From an uncultured Lachnospiraceae bacterium (GTDB taxonomy: Bacteria > Bacillota > Clostridia > Lachnospirales > Lachnospiraceae): DNA of 64,000 nt. Under the pieces are notes generated by a model, which worked only from the letters and a program-made list of their open reading frames with translations, did not search any database and was not told the DNA's origin. Location of the stretch: NCBI GenBank assembly GCA_910579425.1, contig CAJTVL010000012.1:8714-72713 (forward strand), given 5' to 3'. The translations under genes were made by a program, and so were the position numbers. Positions 51,065-60,239 of this stretch are shown piece after piece (positions within the stretch are counted from its first letter, which is position 1; each line of letters starts with the position of its first letter).

Positions 51065-51529
51065 TTGAATGCCGCAGCAAAACGGGTTATCGAATATCTG
51101 GAAGAGATTATGACCGGTTCTCCAGCAGACGACCAGTTGCTCACCGTCCTTGATAACTATTATCTTTTTCTGGAAAGCCTTCTGGAGCAGCTGCCTCACA
51201 AACGCGGCGGCATCCAGAAAGAACAGCTGTCAGCACTGAAGATCCAGAACGAATATGATGTCTAATATCTGCTCTATGCTTATCTGAAACCCCTTTATCC
51301 ACTGGCAAGGGCTGAAGTCAGTGAGGATACCGGTTATGGCACGGTGCGGACCGATATTTTCCTGGACTCTGAACATGTCTTTGAGGCAAAATGCACCAGA
51401 AACAGTATGAGACTCAAAAAGCTGACAGAAAAGATCATTGAGAATCCCCAGTTGTTCCGAAACACTTGTGAAAACAAAGTAAAAGGAAAGCAGATACATA
51501 TCGTGATCCATCAGCCTAAAATACTGTAA
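51065..51529 (+). pseudogene. PD-(D/E)XK-like partner protein with an internal stop
   Basis: One frame from TTG 51065 to the stop at 51529 with a TAA at 51263. The N-terminal part is helical (AAAKRVIEYLEEIMTGSP); after the stop comes YLLYAYLKPLYPLARAEV, then TDIFLDSEHVFEAKCTRNSM, where Asp and the E-x-K spacing suit a PD-(D/E)XK nuclease-type core. The distance from EAKCT to the IIENPQLFRN end looks short, so a segment may also be deleted. With the upstream ATPase it forms an eroded two-gene cassette, possibly a former defence system. Confidence 0.55.
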
Positions 51530-51536
51530 GAAACAG

Positions 51537-51569
51537 AAAACCCCGAAAAATCACATTTTTCGGGGTTTT
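51537..51569. terminator. bidirectional terminator next to tRNA-Cys
   Basis: CCCCGAAAAAT (51541-51551) pairs with ATTTTTCGGGG (51555-51565) around CAC, with AAAA before and TTTT after. It lies just downstream of tRNA-Cys on the minus strand. Confidence 0.85.
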
Positions 51570-51574
51570 CTAAG

Positions 51575-51646
51575 AGGCGCAGACCGGATTTGAACCGGTG
51601 GATACTGGTGTTGCAGACCATTGCCTTACCACTTGGCTACTGCGCC
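51575..51646 (-). tRNA. tRNA-Cys (GCA)
   Basis: Complete 72-base cloverleaf on the minus strand: acceptor GGCGCAG/CTGCGCC, D arm AGCCAAGTGGTAAGGC, anticodon loop CTGCAAC (anticodon GCA), T arm CCGGTTCAAATCCGG, discriminator T. CCA is not encoded. Confidence 0.95.
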
Positions 51647-51732
51647 GTAGCTATTTTATTATAACAAAACAATAAATAACAGTCAATCCAAAATCTTTAT
51701 AATCTATCGCAAAATTCAGCTTCTAATCAAAA

Positions 51733-51804
51733 TGACTCCGACGGGAATCGAACCCGTGTTACCGCCGTGAAAGGGCGATGTCTTAACCGCTTGACCACGG
51801 AGCC
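51733..51804 (-). tRNA. tRNA-Glu (TTC)
   Basis: Complete 72-base cloverleaf on the minus strand: acceptor begins GGCTCCG and ends CGGAGTC, anticodon loop CTTTCAC (anticodon TTC), T arm with GGGTTCGATTCCC, discriminator A. It lies 86 bases upstream of tRNA-Cys and probably shares its transcript. Confidence 0.95.
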
Positions 51805-51904
51805 TTATTTTGTTACCGATCAGGTAACTTAACGAACAGTATTTTACCACAGTCAATTATATTTGGCAAGTAAAATTTTTTGCCTTTTTCGCGAATCAAT
51901 CCTT

Positions 51905-51933
51905 TTGACACGCTTTCATTTGTACACTATAAT
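51905..51933 (+). promoter_or_regulatory. promoter of the GH172-like gene
   Basis: TTGACA (51905-51910) and TATAAT (51928-51933), both perfect consensus, spacer 17 bases, 50 bases before the ATG. Confidence 0.85.
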
Positions 51934-51983
51934 GATTAAAACATGAAACGGGAGAAAAAAATAATTTATCAGGAGGACTTCAT

Positions 51984-53012
51984 ATGAAAGACTATATTCT
52001 AGCTGACGACGTCAGAACCTTTGCATTCTCCGCAGAAAATCCCACCGGAGTCCGGGGCGGCGGTGCCCGCGGCGGGGACTGCACAAAACTGCGGCCCTGC
52101 ATCGAGATCCATCCCGGGGAAACCGTTACCCTTTTAGACACCGATGGACCGGGAATCATCCAGCACATCTGGTTTACGGGCTACGTAGGGCACAGCTTTA
52201 TCCTGCGCATCTACTGGGAGGGAAATGAAAATCCTTCCGTGGAAGCGCCCATCTCCGCCTTCTTTGGCTGCGCCTATGATGAAAATTTTGCGGACGTGAA
52301 TGGCAACTATCCTGTCTTAAATTCCGCCAAAATCCTGACGGCTCCCGGGCGGGGCTTTAACAGCTACTGGGAAATGCCCTTCCAAAAGCACTGCAAAATC
52401 ACCATGGAAAACCGCAGTAAAGAAGATCAGACCCTCTTTTACATGATTACAGGGTGCTACTGTGAGCTGCCCCATAATATCGCCTACTTCCATGCCTCCT
52501 ACCGCCAGGAGCATCCGGTACAGAAGGGCCGTTCTTACACCATCATTGACGGGATTGAAGGAAAAGGTCAGTTTATGGGTCTGACTCTGGCCTCAGGCAT
52601 GAACGGAAACAACACCTGCTGGGTGGAGGGGGAGGCCCGGATGTACATTGACGACGATCAGTACCCTTCCATTCATTATACCGGCACAGAAGATTACTTT
52701 TGCGGTTCCTATGGCTTCGGCAATGATATTTACCAAAAGAAGTACCAGACCTACAGCGGCCTTTATGCCGGGATGTTTGCCATATTGGGGGATAACTCTG
52801 CTTTTTATAACGGTCAGCAACGGTTCTTACTGTACCGTTTCCATGTACCGGATCCCATCCATTTCCAGACGGCTTTTCGGATGACCCTGGACAATCTGGG
52901 CTGGACAGGTCCCAGGTATGATGATTATACATCCGTGGCATTCTGGTATCAGACTCTGCCCCACAAGCCCTTTAAGCCCCTTCCGACGGATGCGGAAATG
53001 GTCATGAAATAA
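51984..53012 (+). CDS. DUF2961/GH172 family glycoside hydrolase
   Basis: 342 residues, no signal peptide, with CAGGAGG upstream. The protein matches DUF2961, now family GH172: VRGGGARGGDCTKLRPCIEI, GPGIIQHIWFTG, YWEGNENPSVEAPISAFFG, NSYWEMPF, and YTGTEDYFCGSYGFG with the acidic pair (TEDYF) expected at the active site. Characterised members act on difructose dianhydride I, alpha-D-fructofuranosides or D-arabinofuranosides. Next to GH32 and an importer, a role in cytoplasmic breakdown of fructose-containing oligosaccharides is likely. It has its own strong promoter and runs convergent with GH32. Confidence 0.85.
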   Translation: MKDYILADDVRTFAFSAENPTGVRGGGARGGDCTKLRPCIEIHPGETVTLLDTDGPGIIQHIWFTGYVGHSFILRIYWEGNENPSVEAPISAFFGCAYDENFADVNGNYPVLNSAKILTAPGRGFNSYWEMPFQKHCKITMENRSKEDQTLFYMITGCYCELPHNIAYFHASYRQEHPVQKGRSYTIIDGIEGKGQFMGLTLASGMNGNNTCWVEGEARMYIDDDQYPSIHYTGTEDYFCGSYGFGNDIYQKKYQTYSGLYAGMFAILGDNSAFYNGQQRFLLYRFHVPDPIHFQTAFRMTLDNLGWTGPRYDDYTSVAFWYQTLPHKPFKPLPTDAEMVMK

Positions 53013-53058
53013 TCAGAGAATATGCCGCCGACGGCGCATCACAACGGCAATTTACGTC

Positions 53059-53094
53059 AAAGGCCGGAGGGAATTTCACTTCCCTCCGGCCTTT
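53059..53094. terminator. bidirectional terminator between GH172 and GH32
   Basis: A 15-bp perfect stem, AAAGGCCGGAGGGAA (53059-53073) with TTCCCTCCGGCCTTT (53080-53094), loop TTTCAC, between convergent genes. Confidence 0.9.
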
Positions 53095-53098
53095 ATAG

Positions 53099-54556
53099 CT
53101 ACTGTTCCAATTCTGTACAGAGATACACGTCTTTCACTTCCAGTTCTCCGTCAGATACGAAGAACCCCATTTTCTTGCCTTTTTCATTGTACATCCGAAA
53201 TCCAAAAGCAAGGTCATTGTTTACATAAAGCACCGCCAGGCTGTCCTGGATATAAAGGGCCAGCTCATACTCTTTTCCCTCTTCCATGTGGAGAGGACGC
53301 TCTAACTCCACCGTATAGGGGAACATCTGTCCGCCCCGCTCATACATTCTCAGGCCGGATCGGAACTGGATTCGGTTATAGCCCGGTTCAAACATGAGAT
53401 AATACCCTTTGTCAAAGGCCTCGTCCACCTGCAAAGCAATCCCAAACCTTGTGGGGTTTTGGCCATATTTCAGCTTCGCCTGAATACAGCACTTCTTCGG
53501 AATCTGCGCGCCGATTGCGGCAGAATAGCCGTCTGCGGAGCGGCACAGGAGGGCGTCTTTCCCTTCTTCCCAGCTTCCCGTGAACCCCTGTAAATTGACA
53601 GTCTCCTTTTTCTGCAAGGCGTTTGCCACACTCTCCACCGGGCACACGCCAAGGCTTCCGTCCTCGTGCTGGATAATTTTATGTACTACGATGGAGCCTC
53701 CCCAGTTCCAGGTCTGATAATCCCTTCCATAATCCTCTTCGGGATCAAACTTCCAGGTATCTTCTCCTCTGGTAGGATTCCAGCCGTAAACATAATGGTT
53801 TACTCCGTCGAACCCTGTCTTGGCCGCATAAAAGGCTCTTCCGTCAAAGGTATCTACCTCGGGCCGCAGCCAGGGGCCCTTTAGGGAACGGCTCATTCTA
53901 TAATAAGTACAGAATCCGTCTGTATAGTTGGAATAAACCAAATAGTACCAGTCTCCTATTTTAAACAAATCCGGGCATTCATTGGCCGCCTGGTTCAGCC
54001 TGGGCGCATAGAGGGGCTCTCTGTACTCCCATTTCGACAGATCATCGGAGACACACAGGGCAACGCAGCCGTTCCTCTCTGTCTTTGCGTTTTCTCTTGC
54101 GGCAAGAAGCATCCACCACTTTTTTTCTTCCTCGTTCCAAAATACAAAGGGATCGCGCCAGTCGGATATTTTATATATCACGCCGTCCGCTCCGAATTTG
54201 TCCTCCGGAATATCCTCCCAGTGAGTCAAATCCCTGCTGGTGGCATGTCTGGCCCACTGTAATTGGGGATGATCCTGAAAGGTACAGTAAAACATATGGT
54301 AGAGCCCATCCACCTTTACGATAGAGCCTGTGCCTCCATGAATTCCTGTGGGAATTTCCTCATAGTGCCTGTTATCGGTGGTGGTGATCCGGTGCCATCC
54401 GTAAACCACCTGCTCCTTCGGCGCGTCAGGATTCCAGTTTTTCAGGTAAAAATTTTCAAACCTTTTGGTTTCCTCGTCGTAGTAGGGAATCACATCCCCT
54501 GTCTTTGCATATTGCGGGGTATAAAACAGATCCATAGCCTTATTATCATCCTCCAT
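53099..54556 (-). CDS. GH32 family beta-fructosidase-like hydrolase
   Basis: 485 residues with no signal peptide, so intracellular. The five-bladed propeller (~8-330) is followed by a beta-sandwich (~335-485). Conserved GH32 sites: GDVIPYYDEE near the N-terminus in place of the usual WMNDPNG nucleophile motif, SDWRDPFVFW (RDP, transition-state stabiliser), NECPDLFKIG (ECPD, acid/base Glu), and DGRAFYAAKT. It is probably active on fructosyl oligosaccharides. The first ATG has only a weak GGCGG; a second ATG seven codons later (MDLFYTPQY) may be the true start. It follows the solute-binding gene on the same strand. Confidence 0.85.
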   Translation of the reverse strand: MEDDNKAMDLFYTPQYAKTGDVIPYYDEETKRFENFYLKNWNPDAPKEQVVYGWHRITTTDNRHYEEIPTGIHGGTGSIVKVDGLYHMFYCTFQDHPQLQWARHATSRDLTHWEDIPEDKFGADGVIYKISDWRDPFVFWNEEEKKWWMLLAARENAKTERNGCVALCVSDDLSKWEYREPLYAPRLNQAANECPDLFKIGDWYYLVYSNYTDGFCTYYRMSRSLKGPWLRPEVDTFDGRAFYAAKTGFDGVNHYVYGWNPTRGEDTWKFDPEEDYGRDYQTWNWGGSIVVHKIIQHEDGSLGVCPVESVANALQKKETVNLQGFTGSWEEGKDALLCRSADGYSAAIGAQIPKKCCIQAKLKYGQNPTRFGIALQVDEAFDKGYYLMFEPGYNRIQFRSGLRMYERGGQMFPYTVELERPLHMEEGKEYELALYIQDSLAVLYVNNDLAFGFRMYNEKGKKMGFFVSDGELEVKDVYLCTELEQ

Positions 54557-54645
54557 GCTGCCGCCGTCAGACGGCTTTCAAGTCAGGGGGACTTCATGCC
54601 GCCGCACAAAGCCCCGGCCCCAAAAGACTCCAGGTCTCTTTCAGC

Positions 54646-56367
54646 CTACTCCCCTGCATTTTCATAATTTGTCAGTTCATAGAACATATCAAAGCCCTTT
54701 TGCTTTAAGGTAATCAGCTCTTCCAGTCCCATCTGGTTCATTTTCTCAAGATAAGCGTTCCACCCATCATCATCAATGCCGTCCTTCACAATCTCAGCCT
54801 TCACCTGCTCCGCATACTTTGCCAGATCCGTCTCGATCTCTGCGATCCGGGTAATATCCTCCTGCTCCATAAACGCTGCCGGATAGTTGTAATCGCTATT
54901 GATATGAGGAGAGTAAATCGTACTGATCATGTCAAAGCGCAGCCCGTCGGAATCCACCATCTTATCCACATAGACGCCATAATAGTCCGCAAGGATTGCG
55001 AAGGTGTCATAAAGGTTCTGGTCGCCGCGAACCTTGCCATCCTGCCCCTCCTGCGTCCACTTGAGCATATCCCCTTCCTTTGTAAACACATTGGTATAGT
55101 TGGGATCGTCATAGGTTCCGTTACAGTTCTGTATGGACATGGAGGGCTCAAAATACTCATCCATATAGGCGCATACAATGTCAGGTCTTTCGCACAGGCT
55201 TGTCACCGCCGTCACCCCCATATCAAAGCTGTAGTAATTCTGCCTTGGCACATTTACCGTTCCGTCAGGGCCTGCCAGAGGCGGAAGCGCCTCGTACTCA
55301 TCGGTGTAGTCTCCCGCAAGGCCTACCGCCCAGTCATAAAACAGTCCCACACGCCCGGAGGAAACCTTTGCGGAATAGCTCGCGCCATCCTGGGAGAAAA
55401 TCTCCGGATCAATCAGTCCGTCAGCATACAGCTCGTGGAGCCACTCCAGCCCCTCTCTCGCATCGTCCTGTACTAAAGTATAAAACACTTTCTTATCATT
55501 TGTCACCATATAATGATCCATATTGTCGCCACAGCCGAAGGAACCTAATGTGATGCCCGGATCCTGATTCACCTGGTTAATCCTGAAAGACATGGGAACC
55601 ACGTTGCCGTTTTCCACTGTAATATCCTTCGCAAAGGCTTCCAACACTGTCCGCAGCTCATCCGTGGTAGTTGGCATCTCCAGATTCAGCTCCTTTAACC
55701 AGGAAGTGTTGATATAGGGGATCGCCCCAATTACGTTGATGTTTTCCCTGCTGTTCTTGGACCACTCGTTTATGAACGGCAGAGTGTAAATATGGCCGTC
55801 CGCCGAAGTGATGGCCGCACGTACCTCCGGTCTTGCATCGAGAACTTTCTTTAAGTTCGGCATATCCGCCTCGATATAATCCTCCAGGGGAATGAACACG
55901 CCCTTTTTGGCATAGCCAAGAATATCATAAGGCTTGATGTAAAGCTTGGTAACTACATCGGGCATATCGCTCTTGGACAGGGCCAGCTTATACTTATCGT
56001 TGAACTGCTCGTCCGGGATGGCGTTATAGATTGCGGTCACGTTGGTCTTTTCCTGCATCCTCTGCACCAGGGCTTTTTTGCTGAAATCCTGCTCAGAGTC
56101 GGAGCCAACCCTTGTCATAATGGTAAATTCGTAATTCTCTGCCAACGGGAAGGTTACCCCGCTGTCCGATGCCTCGCCGGAAGCTGCGTCCGATGCCCCT
56201 GCGTCCTCTCCACCGGATGTATCCTGAACGGTACCTGAACCATCCGCGCCGGAGGTATCCCCCTTACTGCCGCTGTCCGTTCCTCCCCCGCATCCTGCAA
56301 GGCTTCCCGCCAGCAGCGCCGTTACCCCTGCAAGACACAGGGCTTTCTTTGCTCTTTTCCACAACAT
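54646..56367 (-). CDS. ABC transporter solute-binding lipoprotein of the fructan-type locus
   Basis: 573 residues with AAGGAGG upstream. The signal peptide (LCLAGVTALLAGSLAGC) ends in a lipobox. A Gly/Ser/Asp-rich linker (~28-68) precedes a family 1-type binding domain with MTRVGSDSEQDFSKKALVQR, SKSDMPDVVTKLY, DGHIYTLPFINEW and the C-terminal IAEIETDLAKYAEQVKAEIVKDG (location). It works with the two permeases encoded upstream; the neighbouring GH32 and GH172 point to fructose-containing oligosaccharides as ligand. Confidence 0.9.
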   Translation of the reverse strand: MLWKRAKKALCLAGVTALLAGSLAGCGGGTDSGSKGDTSGADGSGTVQDTSGGEDAGASDAASGEASDSGVTFPLAENYEFTIMTRVGSDSEQDFSKKALVQRMQEKTNVTAIYNAIPDEQFNDKYKLALSKSDMPDVVTKLYIKPYDILGYAKKGVFIPLEDYIEADMPNLKKVLDARPEVRAAITSADGHIYTLPFINEWSKNSRENINVIGAIPYINTSWLKELNLEMPTTTDELRTVLEAFAKDITVENGNVVPMSFRINQVNQDPGITLGSFGCGDNMDHYMVTNDKKVFYTLVQDDAREGLEWLHELYADGLIDPEIFSQDGASYSAKVSSGRVGLFYDWAVGLAGDYTDEYEALPPLAGPDGTVNVPRQNYYSFDMGVTAVTSLCERPDIVCAYMDEYFEPSMSIQNCNGTYDDPNYTNVFTKEGDMLKWTQEGQDGKVRGDQNLYDTFAILADYYGVYVDKMVDSDGLRFDMISTIYSPHINSDYNYPAAFMEQEDITRIAEIETDLAKYAEQVKAEIVKDGIDDDGWNAYLEKMNQMGLEELITLKQKGFDMFYELTNYENAGE

Positions 56368-56437
56368 TTTTGTTTCCTCCTTCTTTCATCTATAAGTCAA
56401 TGCACTATGCATAAACTCCTGTTTTATAACTGCTGTT

Positions 56438-57346
56438 TTACCCCTTCACAGCCCCGATCATGATTCCCTTCTCAAAATACTTGGAGAAGAAAGGATACAT
56501 CAGGATCAAAGGGACGCTGGAAATCACGATGGTTGAATACTTCAAAAGATCGGCCAGCCTTGCCGTCTCCGCCAGCTTTTCCATGTTCGCCACCAGGTTC
56601 GGATTGATCTGGTTTTGTACCAGAATCGCCCGGATCACCAATTGCAAAGGCTGCATGTTCTGGTTGTCCAAATAAATCATGGCGTCGAAATAGGAATTCC
56701 ACTGAGCCACAAACTGGTACAGACAAAGCACGGAAATAATCGGCATACAAACCGGAAGCAGCACCCGGAAAAAATATTGTATGTCGCTTGCCCCATCCAT
56801 TTCCGCTGCCTCACGCAGCTCCGAGGGAACAGATTTGTAATAGGAACGGGCAAGAATCAGATTCCAAACATTTACTGCCCCCGGCAAAAGCACCGCCCAC
56901 ACCGTATTGATCAGCTTTAGCTGATCCATCAGCAGGTAGGTGGGCATCAGACCGCCTCCGAAAAACATGGTGAATACAAAGACGGCGTTAAAAAGCTTTC
57001 TCCCCATAAAATCGTCTCTGGACATGGGATATGCCGCAAACAAGGTAACGATCACCGAGATTGCCGTAAACGCCACCGAATAGAAAATGGAATTCCGAAA
57101 GCCCCTCCAGATGTTGTCATCCTGAAATACCCTCCGGTACCCCTCCAATGTCCAGTCCTTCACATCCAGACTCACGCCCACACTGCTGCGCACCGCCGGA
57201 TCCATAATCGAGCAGAGCAGGATATAGCCTACCGGAATGACAATAATAAGAAGAAATAGAATCAGTATTAAATTCCCTCCCATACCGACAAGACGATCCT
57301 GGGTAAGGATGCGCCCCCGTGTTCCTTTATTTTTCTCTGATTTCAC
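56438..57346 (-). CDS. ABC sugar transporter permease (YtcP/LplC type)
   Basis: 302 residues from a GTG at 57346, with GGAGGG upstream. Six membrane helices. EAA loop SELREAAEMDGASDIQYFFRVLLPVCMP (about 188-216), and the family C-terminus FSKYFEKGIMIGAVKG. It pairs with the LplB-type permease encoded 13 bases upstream. Confidence 0.9.
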   Translation of the reverse strand: MKSEKNKGTRGRILTQDRLVGMGGNLILILFLLIIVIPVGYILLCSIMDPAVRSSVGVSLDVKDWTLEGYRRVFQDDNIWRGFRNSIFYSVAFTAISVIVTLFAAYPMSRDDFMGRKLFNAVFVFTMFFGGGLMPTYLLMDQLKLINTVWAVLLPGAVNVWNLILARSYYKSVPSELREAAEMDGASDIQYFFRVLLPVCMPIISVLCLYQFVAQWNSYFDAMIYLDNQNMQPLQLVIRAILVQNQINPNLVANMEKLAETARLADLLKYSTIVISSVPLILMYPFFSKYFEKGIMIGAVKG

Positions 57347-57359
57347 TTCTCTGTCCCTC

Positions 57360-58289
57360 CTATATGCCTTCCCCGTCGTTGAGCTTTGCTACCACATAAT
57401 TAACTGCCACCAACAGGATCAGGTTGATCACCGAGTTAAACAGTCCAACTGCCGTGGAATATCCATAATCTCCCATCTCAAGACCCAGCCTGTACACATA
57501 GGTGGGAATGATGTCACTGGTTACCTTGTTCAAGTCGGTCTGCATTGCATATACCTTTTCAAATCCAATGCTCATGATATTCCCTGCGGAGAGAATAAAC
57601 TGGATCACGATAACCGGACGAAGGGCGGGAAGTTCTACATTCCGTATCTGCTGGATAATGGTGGCCCCGTCTATCTTGGCGGCGTCTATCAGCTCCTGAC
57701 TCACGCCCGCCAGCGTGGCCGAATAAATAATGGAAGACCAGCCTGCACACTGCCAGATGCCACTTCCAATATACAGCGTCCGAAACCAGCTTGACTCCGC
57801 CATAAAATCCACTGTCGTCCCGAACAGCCCGTTAATGGGGCCTACCGGGGAAAAGAACAGTCTCACCATACCTGCCAGCACGATGGTCGAGATAAAGTAG
57901 GGCAGATAGACCACAAGCTGGGCCTTTTTGCGCAGCCCCGCCCTCTGTACCCTGTAGAGCAGAAGTGCTAAAATAATCGGCGGGACGAAGCTCCATATCA
58001 GGTTATATCCGCTCAGCTTGAGCGTATTGAGCAGCAACCTTCCAAACTCCGTGGAAGAAAAAAGCCTTTTGAAATTGTACAACCCAATCCAGTCGCTCCC
58101 AAAATATCCCTTGATCGGACTGTACTCCTCAAAGGCAATGATGATTCCCAGCATCGGAAGATATTTAAAAATAATCGTCATCAGCAATGCCGGCAGGAGA
58201 AATATTATGTAAAGCTGCCAGTTCTTCACAAAGTACTTGCCAAACCTTTTCCAATATCCCTCTTCGGTTTTTACTTTTACCTTACCCAT
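57360..58289 (-). CDS. ABC sugar transporter permease (LplB type)
   Basis: 309 residues. I prefer the second ATG (MGKVKVKTEEG) because AGAGG lies eight bases before it; the first ATG two codons earlier is too close. Six membrane helices; N-terminal LYIIFLLPALLMTIIFKYLPMLGIIIAF (location ~27-55) and EAA loop QELIDAAKIDGATIIQQIRNVELPAL (about 203-230). First gene of the importer-GH32 operon, divergent from the LacI gene. No ATPase gene is present; a shared MsmX-type ATPase is expected elsewhere. Confidence 0.9.
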   Translation of the reverse strand: MGKVKVKTEEGYWKRFGKYFVKNWQLYIIFLLPALLMTIIFKYLPMLGIIIAFEEYSPIKGYFGSDWIGLYNFKRLFSSTEFGRLLLNTLKLSGYNLIWSFVPPIILALLLYRVQRAGLRKKAQLVVYLPYFISTIVLAGMVRLFFSPVGPINGLFGTTVDFMAESSWFRTLYIGSGIWQCAGWSSIIYSATLAGVSQELIDAAKIDGATIIQQIRNVELPALRPVIVIQFILSAGNIMSIGFEKVYAMQTDLNKVTSDIIPTYVYRLGLEMGDYGYSTAVGLFNSVINLILLVAVNYVVAKLNDGEGI

Positions 58290-58340
58290 TTTCATCCCCT
58301 CTTTTTATTTGTTCATTTTATGTGTTTATATGTCGATTTT

Positions 58341-58369
58341 ATATTACTCTTGTCTCTAACATTAGTCAA
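58341..58369 (-). promoter_or_regulatory. promoter of the importer-GH32 operon
   Basis: TTGACT (58364-58369) and TAATAT (58341-58346) on the minus strand, 17-base spacer, about 50 bases before the first permease gene. Confidence 0.65.
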
Positions 58370-58441
58370 TAAATCATAACATTTTCTATACATATAAACA
58401 ATTTTTTGCAGGATTTTCTATGCATTTCACCTATAAATAGC

Positions 58442-58466
58442 TGTTCATCTATGCAGAACATGAACA
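58442..58466. promoter_or_regulatory. inverted repeat in the divergent regulator/importer region
   Basis: TGTTCAT (58442-58448) and ATGAACA (58460-58466), 11 bases apart, between the divergent promoters. A possible operator for the LacI-type protein, although LacI sites usually have half-sites directly abutting. Confidence 0.35.
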
Positions 58467-58514
58467 TTTGTAAATTTTTCTATCCTCTCTGTGCACACGC
58501 ATCTGAGAATCCGA

Positions 58515-58543
58515 TTGTTAAATGATATTTTGTATGATAGAAT
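58515..58543 (+). promoter_or_regulatory. promoter of the LacI-type regulator gene
   Basis: TTGTTA (58515-58520) and TAGAAT (58538-58543), spacer 17 bases, 43 bases before the ATG. Confidence 0.55.
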
Positions 58544-58585
58544 AGATTTCAGCCATTCATGTCACGGAGAAAAAGGGGATTCATC

Positions 58586-59671
58586 ATGGGAAAACAAAGA
58601 GTATTGATACAGGATATTGCCGACTCCCTGAATTTGTCGCGCACTACGGTATCAAAGGTTTTGAACGGAAATACAAGCGTATCCGAGGCCAACAGAAAGC
58701 GCGTCCTGCAAAAAGCAGCAGAACTCAACTATAAACAGTTTTCCTTCCTTTCCAGCCCCCTGGAGGCTTCCCCACAGGTACCTGCCCATCCCAAAAATAA
58801 TAGCATCAGCGGGAATATTGCTTTTTTCTTCCACAAAGCTCCCGACAGATACCATGTTGTCTCGCCGCTGCTGATCACTTTTGAACAGGAGATCCGGAAA
58901 GAGGGCTATACCCTCTCCATTTATACGGTGGGAAATGAGGAAATAGCGTCCATGAAACTTCCAAGTACCTTTGATGAGGGCAGTATTGACGCCATCCTCT
59001 GTGCGGAGCTCTTTGACGAGAGCTACGTCAGGCTCCTTTGCGATTTGGGAAAACCGATTTTATTTGTGGATTCTTATCATACGATTGTAAAAGATAATTT
59101 GAAAGCTGACATTCTTCTGATGGAAAACAAGGATTCCCTCTCTGAGATGGTCAAGAGCATAATTATGGCAAACGGCTTTTCATATGTAGGATTTGTGGGC
59201 GCCTTTAATCACTGCCTGAGCTTTTACGAACGCTGGCTGGGCTTTTGCTCCGCGCTTCTGGACTGCGATATTTTGCTGAACAAGTCCTCCTGCATCATAT
59301 CGGAGGATGATCCCAAATACTTTGATAAGCAATGGCTCATTAACCGCCTGAAAACCATTGATCCGTTTCCGGAACTGTTTGTTTGTGCCAACGACGCACT
59401 TGCTATGCAACTGATTTTATGCTTGAAAGAATTAAATATTTCCGTTCCCTCCGATGTGATGGTAACGGGATTTGATAACAGCCCTGTCTCCCCCCTGATC
59501 ACCCCGCCCCTTACCACGGTGGATATTAACACCACTGATATGGGAAAAATGGCGGCAAGGCAGATCATCAGCCGAATCGCCAACCCTGCCCTGCCCTATA
59601 GCAGGCTTTACCTTCAAACCCAGGTTCTGTTCCGTGAGTCCGCCAGTGTGATGTCCAAAGAATGGCAGTAA
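58586..59671 (+). CDS. LacI-family transcriptional regulator
   Basis: 361 residues from the ATG at 58586 (MGKQRVLIQDIADSLNLSRTTVSKVLNG), with AAGGGG seven bases upstream. Residues ~7-27 are the HTH, followed by the hinge helix (SEANRKRVLQKAAELNY) and a periplasmic-binding-type sensor domain (~75-345) with CANDALAMQLILCL and VMVTGFDNSPVSPLITPPLTTVDI (location), both typical. It is divergent from the importer-GH32 operon, which it probably represses. The spacer from hinge to sensor (~45-75) is longer than usual. Confidence 0.9.
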   Translation: MGKQRVLIQDIADSLNLSRTTVSKVLNGNTSVSEANRKRVLQKAAELNYKQFSFLSSPLEASPQVPAHPKNNSISGNIAFFFHKAPDRYHVVSPLLITFEQEIRKEGYTLSIYTVGNEEIASMKLPSTFDEGSIDAILCAELFDESYVRLLCDLGKPILFVDSYHTIVKDNLKADILLMENKDSLSEMVKSIIMANGFSYVGFVGAFNHCLSFYERWLGFCSALLDCDILLNKSSCIISEDDPKYFDKQWLINRLKTIDPFPELFVCANDALAMQLILCLKELNISVPSDVMVTGFDNSPVSPLITPPLTTVDINTTDMGKMAARQIISRIANPALPYSRLYLQTQVLFRESASVMSKEWQ

Positions 59672-59714
59672 AAAGCAGTCAAAATATAAAGGTTTCAGCG
59701 TACAGATTGACATA

Positions 59715-60066
59715 TCAACCGCCTAAGAAATCTCCTTTAAAATTCCACACATATCCCGCCCGGAACAATTCAACCGCAAAAAACTGGGCTGCTTTCCGAT
59801 CCAGGCTGGCCATCGGCTCATCCATGAAGATTACGCTTCTTTTTTTCATCAGCGCCCTTGCGGCCATTACTTTTTGAATCTCACCCCCGGATAAGTTTTC
59901 TCCGTCAAAAACTGTCTCCCACTTTTGCGGAAGCCTATCCACCCATTGGTCACTGCCTGTCATTCCCATTGCATTTTTGACGTCATCACGGGTTCCCTTC
60001 AAATCAATTCCCCCTCGGGCATGGCGGAAAGCTGGGAATACTTTGCTTTGATGACACGTTCCACTA
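59715..60066 (-). pseudogene. ABC transporter ATPase remnant
   Basis: The clear part (59715-60002) reads RDDVKNAMGMTGSDQWVDRLPQ, then DGENLSGGEIQKVMAARALMKK (signature motif) and SVIFMDEPMASLDRKAAQFF (Walker B and D-loop). The Walker A part and the H-loop are missing, and upstream AKYSQLSAMPEGEL lies in a shifted frame. It is a decayed ATPase of an exporter-type ABC protein. Confidence 0.7.
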
Positions 60067-60239
60067 TCTTTACCTTAAATTCCCTGTTTCCTTCTTTATA
60101 CTATTTTTCCAGTTTTCCCCCAGCATCACCAGCACTGCCAGCGCTTTTCTTTTCCAGCTTCCTTCATACAGGAAAACGGCTAGAGTCATAAAGCACAGCC
60201 AAAAAGACAAGCTCGTAAGGCTTATGCCTGCCCCCGTCC

